Shown here piece after piece: positions 35,832 through 43,721 of a stretch of 43,721 nucleotides of DNA. The stretch is from Acetobacteraceae bacterium (lineage in GTDB: Bacteria; Pseudomonadota; Alphaproteobacteria; Acetobacterales; Acetobacteraceae), in the NCBI GenBank assembly GCA_025354865.1, contig JANXMB010000050.1, forward strand, positions 1 through 43,721, given 5' to 3'. Each line of letters starts with the position of its first letter. The stretch's first letter is position 1. The notes below the pieces were generated by a model. That model was not told the DNA's origin. It saw only the letters and a list, made by a program, of their open reading frames with translations, and did no database searches. Both the position numbers and the translations under genes were made by a program.

Positions 35832-36446
35832 ATGTTTACCGGCATCATCACCGCCCTGGGCACCGTCCAGGCGATCGAGCCTTTGGGCGAGGGCAAAGAC
35901 ATGCGCCTCGTCATCGCCACCCCCTGGCCCGACACCGCCGCCATCGCGCTAGGCGCCTCCATCGCCTGCTCGGGCTGCTGCCTGACGGCGGTCTCGCTGC
36001 ATGCTGATCGCTTCGCGGTCGATGCCTCGGCCGAGACCCTGGCCTGCACCACCCTCGGCACCTGGAAAATCGGTACCCAGGTGAACCTGGAACGATCCCT
36101 CAAGGTCGGCGACGAACTCGGCGGGCATATCGTGTCCGGCCACGTGGACGGGGTGGGCACCACGCTCTCCAAAACCGCCGAAAATGGGTCGATCCGCTGG
36201 CGCTTTCAGGTGCCGATGGCGCTCGCCCGCTTCATCGCCGCCAAAGGTAGCGTCGCCATCGACGGCACCTCGTTGACGGTGAACGACGTCCAGGGCGATA
36301 CGTTCGGGGTGAACATCATCCCCCACACCGCATCCGTCACCCGCTTCGGCACCCTGGCGCCGGGCGATGCGGTCAACATCGAGATCGATATGCTGGCACG
36401 CTATGTCGCCAGATTGTCGGATATGCGCATCGCGGAGACACGCTGA
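35832..36446 (+). CDS. ribE: Riboflavin synthase, alpha subunit
   Basis: Catalyses dismutation of two lumazine molecules to riboflavin, as a trimer; 204 residues made of two similar barrel domains. The N-terminus MFTGIITALGTVQAIEPLG and the second-domain start SGHVDGVGTTLSKTAENG are family-typical, as is IDGTSLTVNDVQGDTFGVNI. It begins five bases after ribD and ends two bases before the next start. Confidence 0.97.
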   Translation: MFTGIITALGTVQAIEPLGEGKDMRLVIATPWPDTAAIALGASIACSGCCLTAVSLHADRFAVDASAETLACTTLGTWKIGTQVNLERSLKVGDELGGHIVSGHVDGVGTTLSKTAENGSIRWRFQVPMALARFIAAKGSVAIDGTSLTVNDVQGDTFGVNIIPHTASVTRFGTLAPGDAVNIEIDMLARYVARLSDMRIAETR

Positions 36447-36448
36447 CC

Positions 36449-37606
36449 ATGGAAAATCTGGTGCCGATGGAAGAACCGCTGCGGCGCGAGCTGTCCACCT
36501 ACCTCGCGAGCGCGGCGGAGCTGATCGAAGAAGCCCGCAACGGCCGCATGTTCATCCTGGTGGACGACGAGGACCGGGAGAACGAGGGCGATCTGATCAT
36601 CCCCGCCCAGTTCGCCACCCCCGATGCGATCAACTTCATGGCGAAATACGCCCGCGGCCTGATTTGCCTCGCGATGACACGCCAGCGCGCCGACAAGCTT
36701 GGCCTCCAGTTGATGGCGCAGCAGAACGGCACACGGCATCAGACCGCGTTCACCGTGTCGATCGAGGCGCGGGAAGGCGTGACCACCGGCATTTCCGCCG
36801 CCGATCGGGCGCATACGATCGCAGTTGCCACCAATGCCGACAGCACCCGCGACGACATCACCACCCCCGGCCATGTCTTCCCGCTGCTGGCCCGCGAAGG
36901 CGGGACGCTGGTTCGCGCCGGCCATACCGAGGCATCCGTGGATATCGCGCGCAAGGCCGGATTGGCCCCGGCGGCGGTGATCTGCGAGATCATGAACGAC
37001 GACGGCACGATGGCGCGACTGCCCGACCTCGTGGCATTCGGCCAGCGCCATAATTTGAAATTGGGCACCATCGCCGACCTGATCGCCCATCGCCGGGTCA
37101 CCGAACGGCTGGTGCGCAAGGTCGAGGAAGGGACGTACCAGCACCCGGCAGGCGGCGAGTGGAAGGCCATGGTCTATGCCAACACCGTCGAATATCAGGA
37201 ACATCTGGTGCTGGTGAAAGGCGATATCTCCGGCCCCGAACCGGTGATGGTACGCATGCACGCGGTCGATCTGCTGGACGACATGACCAGCGCGCCGCAT
37301 TGGATCGCCATGCACAACGCCATGCACGCGATCGGCAAAGAAGGCCGAGGCATCGTCGTGCTGATCCGCGAGCATCACAAAACCGCACTGGCCGACCGCG
37401 TCCGGCTGCTAGGCTCCACGCCCAAGGCGCATCGCTCGCTGCGCGATTACGGCATCGGCGCGCAGATCCTGCTGGACCTCGGGGTTAAAGACATGGTGCT
37501 GCTGACCAACCGCACCCGCAATGTCGTCGGGCTCGAAGGTTACGGCTTGAACATCGTCGAGCAACGGCCGATTCCCAACATCGTCAACGAGAAAACCGAA
37601 CAATGA
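36449..37606 (+). CDS. ribB: 3,4-dihydroxy-2-butanone 4-phosphate synthase with degenerate RibA domain (RibBX)
   Basis: 385 residues. The RibB half (residues ~25-205) is intact: [17 protein letters not shown], the [14 protein letters not shown] segment and [13 protein letters not shown]. The C-terminal half aligns with GTP cyclohydrolase II but has no cysteine at all. Where the zinc site CxxGDxFxSxxCxC should be it reads [20 protein letters not shown]. The second half should therefore have no cyclohydrolase activity. Family knowledge: such RibB-RibX fusions are described in Proteobacteria. A separate ribA is expected elsewhere. The stop overlaps the ribH start (ATGA). Confidence 0.95.
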   Translation: MENLVPMEEPLRRELSTYLASAAELIEEARNGRMFILVDDEDRENEGDLIIPAQFATPDAINFMAKYARGLICLAMTRQRADKLGLQLMAQQNGTRHQTAFTVSIEAREGVTTGISAADRAHTIAVATNADSTRDDITTPGHVFPLLAREGGTLVRAGHTEASVDIARKAGLAPAAVICEIMNDDGTMARLPDLVAFGQRHNLKLGTIADLIAHRRVTERLVRKVEEGTYQHPAGGEWKAMVYANTVEYQEHLVLVKGDISGPEPVMVRMHAVDLLDDMTSAPHWIAMHNAMHAIGKEGRGIVVLIREHHKTALADRVRLLGSTPKAHRSLRDYGIGAQILLDLGVKDMVLLTNRTRNVVGLEGYGLNIVEQRPIPNIVNEKTEQ

Positions 37607-38088
37607 GCACTCAGGACGCCGCCCTGCCATCCGCCCCCGCCGTACGCGGCGCAGCGCCGCGCGTGCTGATCGTGCGCGCGCCCTACTACAAGGATGTGAT
37701 CGACGGCCTGACGATCGGCGCCGTGCGCATCTTGTCCGAGGCCGGGGCGACGCACGAAATCCTGGATATCGCCGGTGCCTTCGAACTGCCGCAGGCGATC
37801 CGTCTGGTGGTGCGCGGCAACCGCCCCTTCGATGCGTTCGTGGCCCTGGGCTGCATCGTGCGGGGGGAAACCGACCATTACGATTTCATCTGCAAGGCCA
37901 CCATGGACGGCATGATGAACGTGGCCTTGCAATTCGGCCTGTGCACCGGCACCGGCTTGCTGACCTGCGACAATCTGGCGCAGGCGGAGGCACGATCCGG
38001 CCAGGACGGCCACAATAAGGGGGCGGAAGCCGCCGCCGCCGCGCTGTTGCAGGTCGATGCCGCCCGCCGCTTCGGCGCCGCCGGATGA
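37603..38088 (+). CDS. ribH: 6,7-dimethyl-8-ribityllumazine synthase
   Basis: Condenses the RibB product with the pyrimidine intermediate; 161 residues. APYYKDVIDGLTIGAVRIL, the GAFELPQAIRLV loop and GCIVRGETDHYDFIC with the catalytic histidine are clear. It overlaps the preceding and following genes by four bases each, indicating tight coupling of supply and assembly. Confidence 0.97.
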   Translation: MSTQDAALPSAPAVRGAAPRVLIVRAPYYKDVIDGLTIGAVRILSEAGATHEILDIAGAFELPQAIRLVVRGNRPFDAFVALGCIVRGETDHYDFICKATMDGMMNVALQFGLCTGTGLLTCDNLAQAEARSGQDGHNKGAEAAAAALLQVDAARRFGAAG

Positions 38089-38567
38089 GCGTTGCCCCGA
38101 AATCCCGCCCGCGTACCGCATCGAGGGTGGCGGCCGTGCAGGCGTTGTTCCAGGTCGAGCAAGCCAGCGACAGCGCCGAAACGGCGATCGACCAGTTCGT
38201 ACGACACCGATTGGGCGCCATGCCCGGTGCCGACGGGTTCGAGGACGGGCGCATCCCCGATGCCGAAGTCCCACTCTTTGCCGCCATCGTCCGTGGCGCG
38301 GTGCGCCAGCAGGACACCATCGATGCGATGCTGTCCGAGGCGCTGCCAGCGGATTGGCCGCTATCGCGCATCGATCCGGTGCTGCGCGCGGCGTTGCGCG
38401 CGGCCGGCGGCGAACTCGCGGGTGCCTCCAGCGCCCCGGCGCGGGTGATCATCAACGAATACCTCGACGTCGTGCGCGGCTTCCTGACCGGCCCGGAATC
38501 CGGCATCGCCAACGCGGTGCTGGACCGGTTGGCCCGGCTGCTGCGCGTCGAGGAGTTCGAGGGGTAG
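38085..38567 (+). CDS. nusB: Transcription antitermination factor NusB
   Basis: All-helical RNA-binding protein of 160 residues that joins the NusE/BoxA complex for rRNA antitermination. RTASRVAAVQALFQVEQA is the family N-terminus; PARVIINEYLDVVRGFL and ANAVLDRLARL form the C-terminal part. The ribH-nusB coupling is widely conserved. No clear terminator follows in the next 100 bases. Confidence 0.96.
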   Translation: MSVAPKSRPRTASRVAAVQALFQVEQASDSAETAIDQFVRHRLGAMPGADGFEDGRIPDAEVPLFAAIVRGAVRQQDTIDAMLSEALPADWPLSRIDPVLRAALRAAGGELAGASSAPARVIINEYLDVVRGFLTGPESGIANAVLDRLARLLRVEEFEG

Positions 38568-38670
38568 GGCTGTCGGGGCCGCACGATCCCAACCGACCAA
38601 CCCGCCCCCATCTTTAGCCCGGCCAGCAAACGCGTATACTTCGTGCTCGACACCGCCGGGAGCGTGCCGC

Positions 38671-39078
38671 ATGCCGTTCGATGAATCCTCCGCCCCCCGT
38701 CGGGGCCGCCGTCCGCCGCGCAATGTGCTGGGGGGGCCGCTCGAATTGTGTTCCACCACGCCGTTGACCGGGTTCTTCCGCAACGGGTGCTGCGAAACCG
38801 GCCCCGAGGATGTCGGCAGTCACACCGTTTGCGTGGTGCTGACAGCGGAATTCCTGGAATTCAGCAAGGGTATCGGCAACGATCTGTCCACCCCAAGGCC
38901 CGATCTCGGTTTCGGCGGGTTGAAGCCGGGCGATCGCTGGTGCCTCTGCGCCCCGCGTTGGCAGGAAGCGTTCGAGCAGAATGCCGCCCCCCGGGTTGTC
39001 ATGCGCGCCACCGAGGAAGGGGCGCTGCAACACTGCGCCCTGGTCGATCTCACCCGGCACGCCATCGATCTGGCATAA
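38671..39078 (+). CDS. DUF2237-family protein
   Basis: Small conserved protein of 135 residues, cytoplasmic. NVLGGPLELCSTTPLTGFFR, GCCETGPEDVGSHTVCVVLT and GLKPGDRWCLCAPRWQEA match the DUF2237 pattern, with several conserved cysteines. Its biochemical role is not established. Its 3' end overlaps the convergent phosphoesterase gene by 29 bases. The start at 38671 gives MPFDESSAPRRG. Confidence 0.9.
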   Translation: MPFDESSAPRRGRRPPRNVLGGPLELCSTTPLTGFFRNGCCETGPEDVGSHTVCVVLTAEFLEFSKGIGNDLSTPRPDLGFGGLKPGDRWCLCAPRWQEAFEQNAAPRVVMRATEEGALQHCALVDLTRHAIDLA

Positions 39079-39727
39079 CCCAGGTTTCCGCCAGCGCCAG
39101 GCCGCGCACCGCGACTCCGTTCGGCAACACCGCATCGTACGACCGATGGTGATGCCCATGCACCACCCCCCGCGCCCTCGCAGCGCACGCCAATGCGTCG
39201 ATCGCAGCAAATCCGTGTTCGTGCGACGAGGGCGCCTCATGCGAAACCAGCACATCGAAGCGTTCTTGGCCCAGCCGCGCGAAATCCTCGGGAAAGATCG
39301 TGTCGCGGTGCCACAGCGGCAGCCCGCCGCGCCATAATTCCTCCGCCCGCAGCGACGCCAGAAACGCCGCCCGATCGCGAAATTGCGGCGCGGAGACCCC
39401 GTCCCAGACCCGGGGACGAAACACCCCCGGCAGCCCGGCGATGCGCAGCCCGGCGATCTCGCTCACCCGCAAGCCCAGATCGCCGGCGGGATGGGCGCCG
39501 ACCAGATTGTCGAAAGCGGCTTCCGTTTCGGTGTCGTGGTTGCCCAGGATCCACCGCACATCCCAGCCCGCCGCGATCGCCGGGGCCAGAAGCGCCGGCA
39601 GCGGGGCAGGGCAGTCGCAGTCGCCGACCAGGATCAGCACCCCCGCTGGCATATCCAGGCAGGCGCGCAGGATGGGCAAGAAATTGCGATGCGGGTCGCC
39701 GGCGAAGACCAGCGGCGGCAACCTCAA
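39050..39727 (-). CDS. Calcineurin-like metallophosphoesterase
   Basis: 225 residues. The dimetal motifs appear in order: FAGDPHRNF, LILVGDCDCP, WILGNHDTE, VLVSHEAP and GVVHGHHHRSYD. In the first motif the usual DxH is DPH, and GDC stands for GDxxD. The start is TTG at 39727, overlapping the amidase stop (TTGA), with CGGGA just upstream. No ATG fits, because the open frame continues upstream only through the amidase gene in another frame. The substrate is unknown. Confidence 0.82.
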   Translation of the reverse strand: MRLPPLVFAGDPHRNFLPILRACLDMPAGVLILVGDCDCPAPLPALLAPAIAAGWDVRWILGNHDTETEAAFDNLVGAHPAGDLGLRVSEIAGLRIAGLPGVFRPRVWDGVSAPQFRDRAAFLASLRAEELWRGGLPLWHRDTIFPEDFARLGQERFDVLVSHEAPSSHEHGFAAIDALACAARARGVVHGHHHRSYDAVLPNGVAVRGLALAETWVMPDRWRAG

Positions 39728-41007
39728 TTCCCGATCGCCGCCGCAACCCATTGCGCCCAGGCGAGCACGGCTTTGTCCTCGCCCCGCCGTCCGACAATCT
39801 GGATCCCCAGCGGCATTCCGTTCGGCCCGAGACCGGCGGGCACCGTCACGCAGGGCACGTGCAGACATGTCCAAACGAAGTTGAACGACGGATCGCCGGT
39901 CCATTCCAAACCCTTCGGCGCCTCCCCCGGGGCGGAGGGCGTGATCAGCACATCCAACCCATCCATCGCATCCGGAAACGCCCGCTGGGTGCGATCGAAC
40001 ACCGCATAGGCCGCTGCCACCTGCTCGATGCTCCGCGACAACCCGAATTCGAGGCGTTCGCGCAGCCCCACACTCAATCCTTCCCGAGCATGTTCCAACT
40101 CCCACCCCATCGCTCGGGCGCTCTCGTGGTTCATGACGATCGGGTGGGCGTCGATCAAGTCGTTGAAATGGGTGGGCAATTCCCGGTCGGACACACGCGC
40201 CCCGGCACGGCCGATTGCGTTGGCGATGCGCACGCGCAGGGCCTCGGTTTCCGGCAATGCGGCGGCGGCGGTCGGGCCCATGCAGATGCCGACGCGGGGG
40301 GCGCGATCGGGCTTGGTGTCGGGGTCGCCCAGGTCGTGGGTCGAGACGGCGGCGGCAAACAGCGCGCAATCGGCCACCGAACGGGCCATGACGCCGACGG
40401 TGTCGAGCGAGGCGGACATCACCTTCATGCCGAAGCGCTCGATCGTATTATAGGTCGGTTTATAGCCGACGACCCCGCAATAGGCGGCCGGGCGGATGAC
40501 GCTGCCGGCCGTCTGGGTGCCGTATGCCAGCGGAAAGAACCCATCCGCCACGCCCGCCGCCGAACCGGAGGAAGACCCGCCCGGCGTATGCTCCAGCCCC
40601 GCCGGATTGGCGGTGGGGCCGGGTTGGCGGGTGGCGAATTCGGTGGTGACGGTTTTGCCCATGACCACCGCGCCGGCCCGTTTGGCCCAGGCAACGGCAG
40701 CGGCATCGGCGCGCGGCCGCCAGCCGTCCCAAATCGGGGAGCCATAGCCGCTGGGCATGTCGGCGGTGTCGAGCACATCCTTGACCCCGATTGGAATGCC
40801 TTGCAGCGCGCCAGCCAATGGGCGTTTGCGGGCGGCGGCGGCATCGCGCCGCACCCCATCCGCATCGAAATAATGGAATGCCCGGACCTGCGGCTCCCGC
40901 TCGGCGATGCGGGCGAGGCAGGCCTCCGCCAGTTCGATCGGATCGAGGCTACCGGCCTGGATCAGGCGGATGGCCTGGGTGGCGGTCAGCGTGTGCAGAT
41001 TGTCCAT
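39724..41007 (-). CDS. Amidase signature-family hydrolase
   Basis: 427 residues. The Ser-cisSer-Lys triad is visible: lysine in IPIGVKDVLDTADMP, cis-serine in GGSSSGSAAGVA and nucleophile serine in TQTAGSVIRPAAYCG. It resembles free amidases rather than GatA, since no gatB or gatC is nearby. The start at 41007 gives MDNLHTLTATQAIRLIQAG. It is coupled to the phosphoesterase gene downstream. The amide substrate cannot be inferred. Confidence 0.92.
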   Translation of the reverse strand: MDNLHTLTATQAIRLIQAGSLDPIELAEACLARIAEREPQVRAFHYFDADGVRRDAAAARKRPLAGALQGIPIGVKDVLDTADMPSGYGSPIWDGWRPRADAAAVAWAKRAGAVVMGKTVTTEFATRQPGPTANPAGLEHTPGGSSSGSAAGVADGFFPLAYGTQTAGSVIRPAAYCGVVGYKPTYNTIERFGMKVMSASLDTVGVMARSVADCALFAAAVSTHDLGDPDTKPDRAPRVGICMGPTAAAALPETEALRVRIANAIGRAGARVSDRELPTHFNDLIDAHPIVMNHESARAMGWELEHAREGLSVGLRERLEFGLSRSIEQVAAAYAVFDRTQRAFPDAMDGLDVLITPSAPGEAPKGLEWTGDPSFNFVWTCLHVPCVTVPAGLGPNGMPLGIQIVGRRGEDKAVLAWAQWVAAAIGN

Positions 41008-41140
41008 GGCATCGGGTCCCCGATCGGAGCGGCAAGGCGACCAATGTCCCGTATGCGGCGGGTCTTTGCATAGGGGGAAGATTGCCCGGCGTTGCCGAAT
41101 TGCGCGGCGCGCGGCTACAGGCCCAAACCAGCCGGCGGTA

Positions 41141-41470
41141 TCAGGTCCCGAGGCGCAGACGCGGGCGGCCGACACCGCGGCGTGCCGGCGCGGCGGCGTT
41201 CGGATCGGGTTTGGCGCTGCGTGCGGTGGGATCGATTCGCGCTGAGCGGGGCGCCGGTTCCTCGGTCGTCGCAGCATCCTCGGCGGTTGCCATTTCCTCG
41301 GCGATGGCGGGCGCGGCGGGCTGGGCAGGCTGTAGACCGTCGGCAGCGGTGGCGCGGGCGTCGTAGTCGGCGGCCATGCCGAGCAGACGCTGTTTGGAGG
41401 CCTCGCGGGTGTTTTCCTCGGCCATGACGCGAAAGCGCGCGGCCTCCTCACGCAGGAATTTGGGGGACAT
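41141..41470 (-). CDS. Small conserved protein with basic GRP-containing tail
   Basis: 109 residues. The N-terminal helix MSPKFLREEAARFRVMAEEN then TREASKQRLLGMAADYDARA matches a short conserved segment seen in many alphaproteobacterial proteins of unknown function. An Ala/Pro/Glu-rich linker leads to a basic tail RRGVGRPRLRLGT, reminiscent of an AT-hook. It is probably cytoplasmic. It lies just downstream, in the minus direction, of the 33-bp repeat array. There is no clear ribosome binding site before the ATG at 41470. Confidence 0.7.
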   Translation of the reverse strand: MSPKFLREEAARFRVMAEENTREASKQRLLGMAADYDARATAADGLQPAQPAAPAIAEEMATAEDAATTEEPAPRSARIDPTARSAKPDPNAAAPARRGVGRPRLRLGT

Positions 41471-41491
41471 CGGACGTACTTTCTTATTTTA

Positions 41492-41619
41492 GGAACCGCC
41501 ACCCATGGCGGCTGGCTTATTTCAGGAACCGCCATCCATGGCGGCTGGCTTGTATCGGGAACCGCCATCCATGGCGGCTGGCTTGTATCGGGAATCGTCG
41601 CCCACGGCGGCCGGGACGG
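41492..41619. repeat. 33-base tandem repeat array, about 3.9 units
   Basis: Units start at 41492, 41525, 41558 and 41591. Units 2 and 3 are identical, unit 1 has a few changes and unit 4 is more diverged. Each of the first three contains CCGCCA...TGGCGG, a short inverted repeat. The period equals eleven codons, but neither strand gives a supported gene. It lies between nrdR and the small conserved gene, both on the minus strand. Confidence 0.88.
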
Positions 41620-41700
41620 CCAGGCCGAAGCGGAGGCGACGCAATCCTATCATGCCACGGGAATGGGGGAAACGCCATGCTCAATAGGCGCCCGGCGCGA

Positions 41701-42165
41701 TCAGCCGGGATCGGGGTGTTCGGCAAGGCCGCCGACGAAATCCTCGAAATCCTTGGCCTCGCGGAAATTGCGATACACGCTGGCGAAGCGGACATAGGCG
41801 ACCTTGTCCAACTCCTTCAGCGTATCCATCACCAATTCGCCGATCTGCTTGCTGGGCACGTCGCTTTCGCCCGACGCTTCCAACTGGCGGACGATCGAAT
41901 TCACGATCCGCTCGATCCGTTCTTCCTGGATCGGCCGCTTGCGCAGCGAAATCCGGATGGAGCGGGCGAGTTTGTCGCGATCGAACGGCACCCGCCGACC
42001 GTCGGTTTTCACCACTGTCAGCTCGCGCAGTTGCACCCGTTCCACCGTGGTGAAGCGTTGCCCGCAATTGGCGCAGAAGCGACGGCGGCGGATGGCGCCG
42101 TTATCCTCGGTCGGACGGCTGTCCTTGACCTGGGTATCTTCGGAACCGCAAAACGGGCAGCGCAT
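41701..42165 (-). CDS. nrdR: Transcriptional repressor NrdR
   Basis: Zinc-finger / ATP-cone repressor of ribonucleotide reductase genes, 154 residues. The four-cysteine finger is [18 protein letters not shown] with [15 protein letters not shown], and the ATP-cone follows ([20 protein letters not shown]). It starts 6 bases after glyA on the same strand. No ribonucleotide reductase gene is present here. Confidence 0.97.
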   Translation of the reverse strand: MRCPFCGSEDTQVKDSRPTEDNGAIRRRRFCANCGQRFTTVERVQLRELTVVKTDGRRVPFDRDKLARSIRISLRKRPIQEERIERIVNSIVRQLEASGESDVPSKQIGELVMDTLKELDKVAYVRFASVYRNFREAKDFEDFVGGLAEHPDPG

Positions 42166-42171
42166 CGGCCG

Positions 42172-43458
42172 TTACCGCGACGGATACATCGGGAAGCGGG
42201 CGCATAGTTCCTTGACCCGCGCGCCGACGGCCTGTTCGACGGCGGTGTTGGACCCGTCGTTGGAGCGGCCGAGACCTTCCAGCACCTCGTTGATCATCAT
42301 GCCGATCTGGCGGAATTCCTCGATGCCGAACCCGCGGGATGTCGCGGCGGGGGAGCCGAGGCGAATGCCGGAGGTGACCGTCGGCTTTTCCGGATCGTAG
42401 GGGATCGCGTTCTTGTTGGCGGTCATGTGCGCCCGTTCCAGGGTGCCCTCGGCCGCCTTGCCGGTCACCCGCTTGGGGCGCAGATCGACCAACATCAAAT
42501 GGCAATCCGTCCCGCCGGAAACGATGTCCAGGCCTTGGGTTTTCAGCGTTTCCGCCAGCACCCGAGCATTGTCCTGCACCGCCTTTTGATAGGCTCGGAA
42601 GGACGGTTGCAGCGCTTCCTGAAACGCTGCGGCTTTGCCGGCGATGACATGCATCAGCGGCCCGCCTTGCAGCCCGGGGAACACGGCGGAGTTGATCTTC
42701 TTGCCCAACTCGGGGTCGTTCGACAGGATCATGCCACCGCGTGGCCCGCGCAGGGTTTTATGCGTGGTGGTGGTGGTGACGTGCGCGTGCGGCAACGGCG
42801 AGGGAAACAGACCCGCCGCCACGAGGCCCGCGAAATGCGCCATATCGACCATGAAATACGCACCGACCTCGTCCGCGACCGCGCGAATCCGAGGGAAATC
42901 GATGAAGCGGGGATAGGCGGACCCGCCGGCGATAATCAGTTTCGGCTTCCGCTCGCGCGCCAGACGTTCCAGTTCCTCGTAGTCCAGCAGGCCGTCGTCC
43001 TTGCGCACGCCGTACTGTACCGCGTCGAACCATTTGCCCGACAGGTTCGGCGACGCGCCATGCGTCAGATGGCCGCCGGCCGCGAGGCTCATGCCCAGGA
43101 CGGTATCGCCCGGCTTGCACAACGCCAGAAACACCGCCTGATTGGCTTGCGCGCCGGAATGCGGTTGCACGTTGGCGAATGCGCAGTCGAATAGTTGTTT
43201 CGCCCGCGCGATCGCCAGATTTTCCGCGACATCGACGTGAACGCAACCGCCATAGTAGCGACGACCGGGGTAACCTTCCGCGTATTTGTTGGTCAGCACC
43301 GAACCCTGGGCTTCCAACACCGCAGCCGAAACAACATTTTCCGAGGCGATCAACTCGATTCCGTCCTGTTGACGGCGCAGTTCGGCACCGATGGCGGCGG
43401 CGAGTTCGGGGTCGGTCTCCGCCAGCGGGGCGGAGAAGAAACGGTTGAGTTCGGTCAT
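42172..43458 (-). CDS. glyA: Serine hydroxymethyltransferase
   Basis: PLP enzyme of 428 residues that interconverts serine and glycine and loads one-carbon units on tetrahydrofolate. [35 protein letters not shown], the PLP lysine in [14 protein letters not shown] and the C-terminal [17 protein letters not shown] are clear. The start at 43458 gives [12 protein letters not shown]. In many alphaproteobacteria glyA-nrdR lies directly before ribD on the same strand; here it is inverted and some 5 kb away. Confidence 0.98.
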   Translation of the reverse strand: MTELNRFFSAPLAETDPELAAAIGAELRRQQDGIELIASENVVSAAVLEAQGSVLTNKYAEGYPGRRYYGGCVHVDVAENLAIARAKQLFDCAFANVQPHSGAQANQAVFLALCKPGDTVLGMSLAAGGHLTHGASPNLSGKWFDAVQYGVRKDDGLLDYEELERLARERKPKLIIAGGSAYPRFIDFPRIRAVADEVGAYFMVDMAHFAGLVAAGLFPSPLPHAHVTTTTTHKTLRGPRGGMILSNDPELGKKINSAVFPGLQGGPLMHVIAGKAAAFQEALQPSFRAYQKAVQDNARVLAETLKTQGLDIVSGGTDCHLMLVDLRPKRVTGKAAEGTLERAHMTANKNAIPYDPEKPTVTSGIRLGSPAATSRGFGIEEFRQIGMMINEVLEGLGRSNDGSNTAVEQAVGARVKELCARFPMYPSR

Positions 43459-43511
43459 GGAGTCCTGTCGGGCTGCGATGGAAAGCCGGGCTTTAGCATG
43501 GCGGGCAAATT

Positions 43512-43532
43512 GCGTTAACCCTTCCTTAACGC
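43512..43532. promoter_or_regulatory. CtrA-type box between glyA and the YraN-family gene
   Basis: GTTAACCCTTCCTTAACG contains TTAA (43515-43518), seven bases, then TTAA (43526-43529) followed by C. This matches the CtrA consensus TTAA-N7-TTAAC. The site is also a perfect 7-base inverted repeat (GCGTTAA/TTAACGC). It lies 21 bases before the YraN start and 53 bases from the glyA start. A GAGTC (GANTC, the CcrM methylation motif) is at 43460-43464. Confidence 0.65.
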
Positions 43533-43552
43533 CTGCCTGTCATCCTCCCCAG

Positions 43553-43721
43553 ATGACTGACCCGACCCGCCGCGCCCAAGCCCGCCGTACCCGGGGCCAG
43601 ATCGCGCATGCCACCGGCATGGGTGCGGAGGCTGCCGCCCGTGTCGCTCTGGAACGCGATGGCTGGACCATTCTCGCCCAACGCCTGCGCACCAAAGCCG
43701 GGGAAATCGACATCGCCGCCG
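43553..43721 (+). CDS. YraN / UPF0102-family protein, 5' part
   Basis: The window ends inside this gene; 56 codons are visible. RGQIAHATGMGAEAAARVAL and GWTILAQRLRTKAGEIDIAA match the start of the YraN/UPF0102 endonuclease-like fold (GxxxEAAAxxxLxxxGW then RxxxGEIDI). The start is the ATG at 43553, with a CCTCCCC-containing region but no clear ribosome binding site before it. It is divergent from glyA. Confidence 0.85.
   Translation, partial: MTDPTRRAQARRTRGQIAHATGMGAEAAARVALERDGWTILAQRLRTKAGEIDIAA

Noticed and set aside
41492-41619. 33-bp repeats as a CRISPR array or a repeat-containing protein.
   Set aside because: There are no spacers. Short frames through it on both strands lack ribosome binding sites and similarity.

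Overview
The window is GC-rich, gene-dense chromosomal DNA from an alphaproteobacterium. It is most likely a Rhodospirillales / Acetobacteraceae-type organism; this is inferred from gene content and order, not from a 16S gene. Supporting signs are the pyrB - non-catalytic pyrC - plsY - dprA - topA - rnr block, the ribD-ribE-ribBX-ribH-nusB operon, the glyA-nrdR pair, a TTAA-N7-TTAA site matching the CtrA consensus, and a large Hint-domain protein of a type common in these bacteria. No rRNA, tRNA, CRISPR array, prophage or insertion sequence was found.

Layout. 151-2343: katG catalase-peroxidase. 2446-13094 (+): a compact, largely coupled series for pyrimidine synthesis, phospholipid synthesis, DNA uptake, topoisomerase I, RNase R and an S41 protease. 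13091-15670: a probable sulfur module with a YeeE/YedE-type membrane transporter and an exported rhodanese, divergent from an Lrp/AsnC regulator across a palindrome-rich spacer. 15686-18321: an aldo/keto reductase, a nucleoside hydrolase, and a cysteine-cluster gene that is interrupted by an in-frame amber codon. 18326-21593 (-): livHMGF, an ABC transporter of the branched-chain amino acid type without a binding-protein gene. 21797-24943 (+): a 1048-residue protein with a beta-repeat passenger region, a metzincin-like HExxH domain and a Hint domain. 24944-25562: an AT-richer stretch with repeats and hairpins and no recognisable gene. 25563-26468: a coiled-coil protein with an AT-hook-like motif. 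26505-26658: three tandem copies of a REP-like element that also occurs at 16754. 26682-30409: pepA-holC, a TsaC/Sua5 enzyme and an internalin-like leucine-rich-repeat protein. 30484-34662: GST, a MetX-like hydrolase, Cu/Zn superoxide dismutase, a luciferase-like oxidoreductase and a small glycosyltransferase. 34723-38567 (+): the riboflavin operon ending in nusB. 38671-43458: a DUF2237 protein, a phosphoesterase, an amidase, a small conserved protein, then nrdR and glyA. The window ends inside a YraN-family gene.

How the genes fit together. Most of the window is housekeeping. Three enzymes have predictable gaps. The pyrC-type gene has lost its HxH metal ligands. The RibA half of the RibB-RibA fusion has no cysteines. 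LivG has a non-canonical ABC signature. Active dihydroorotase and GTP cyclohydrolase II must therefore be encoded elsewhere. The oxidative-stress genes katG and sodC are scattered. The less ordinary material is the Hint/metzincin protein, the amber-interrupted cysteine-cluster gene whose start codon overlaps that of the opposing nucleoside hydrolase, the Lrp-rhodanese-YeeE module, and several families of short palindromic repeats: an AT-rich 33-nt element at two distant sites, a 55-bp-period REP-like array, and a 33-bp tandem array.
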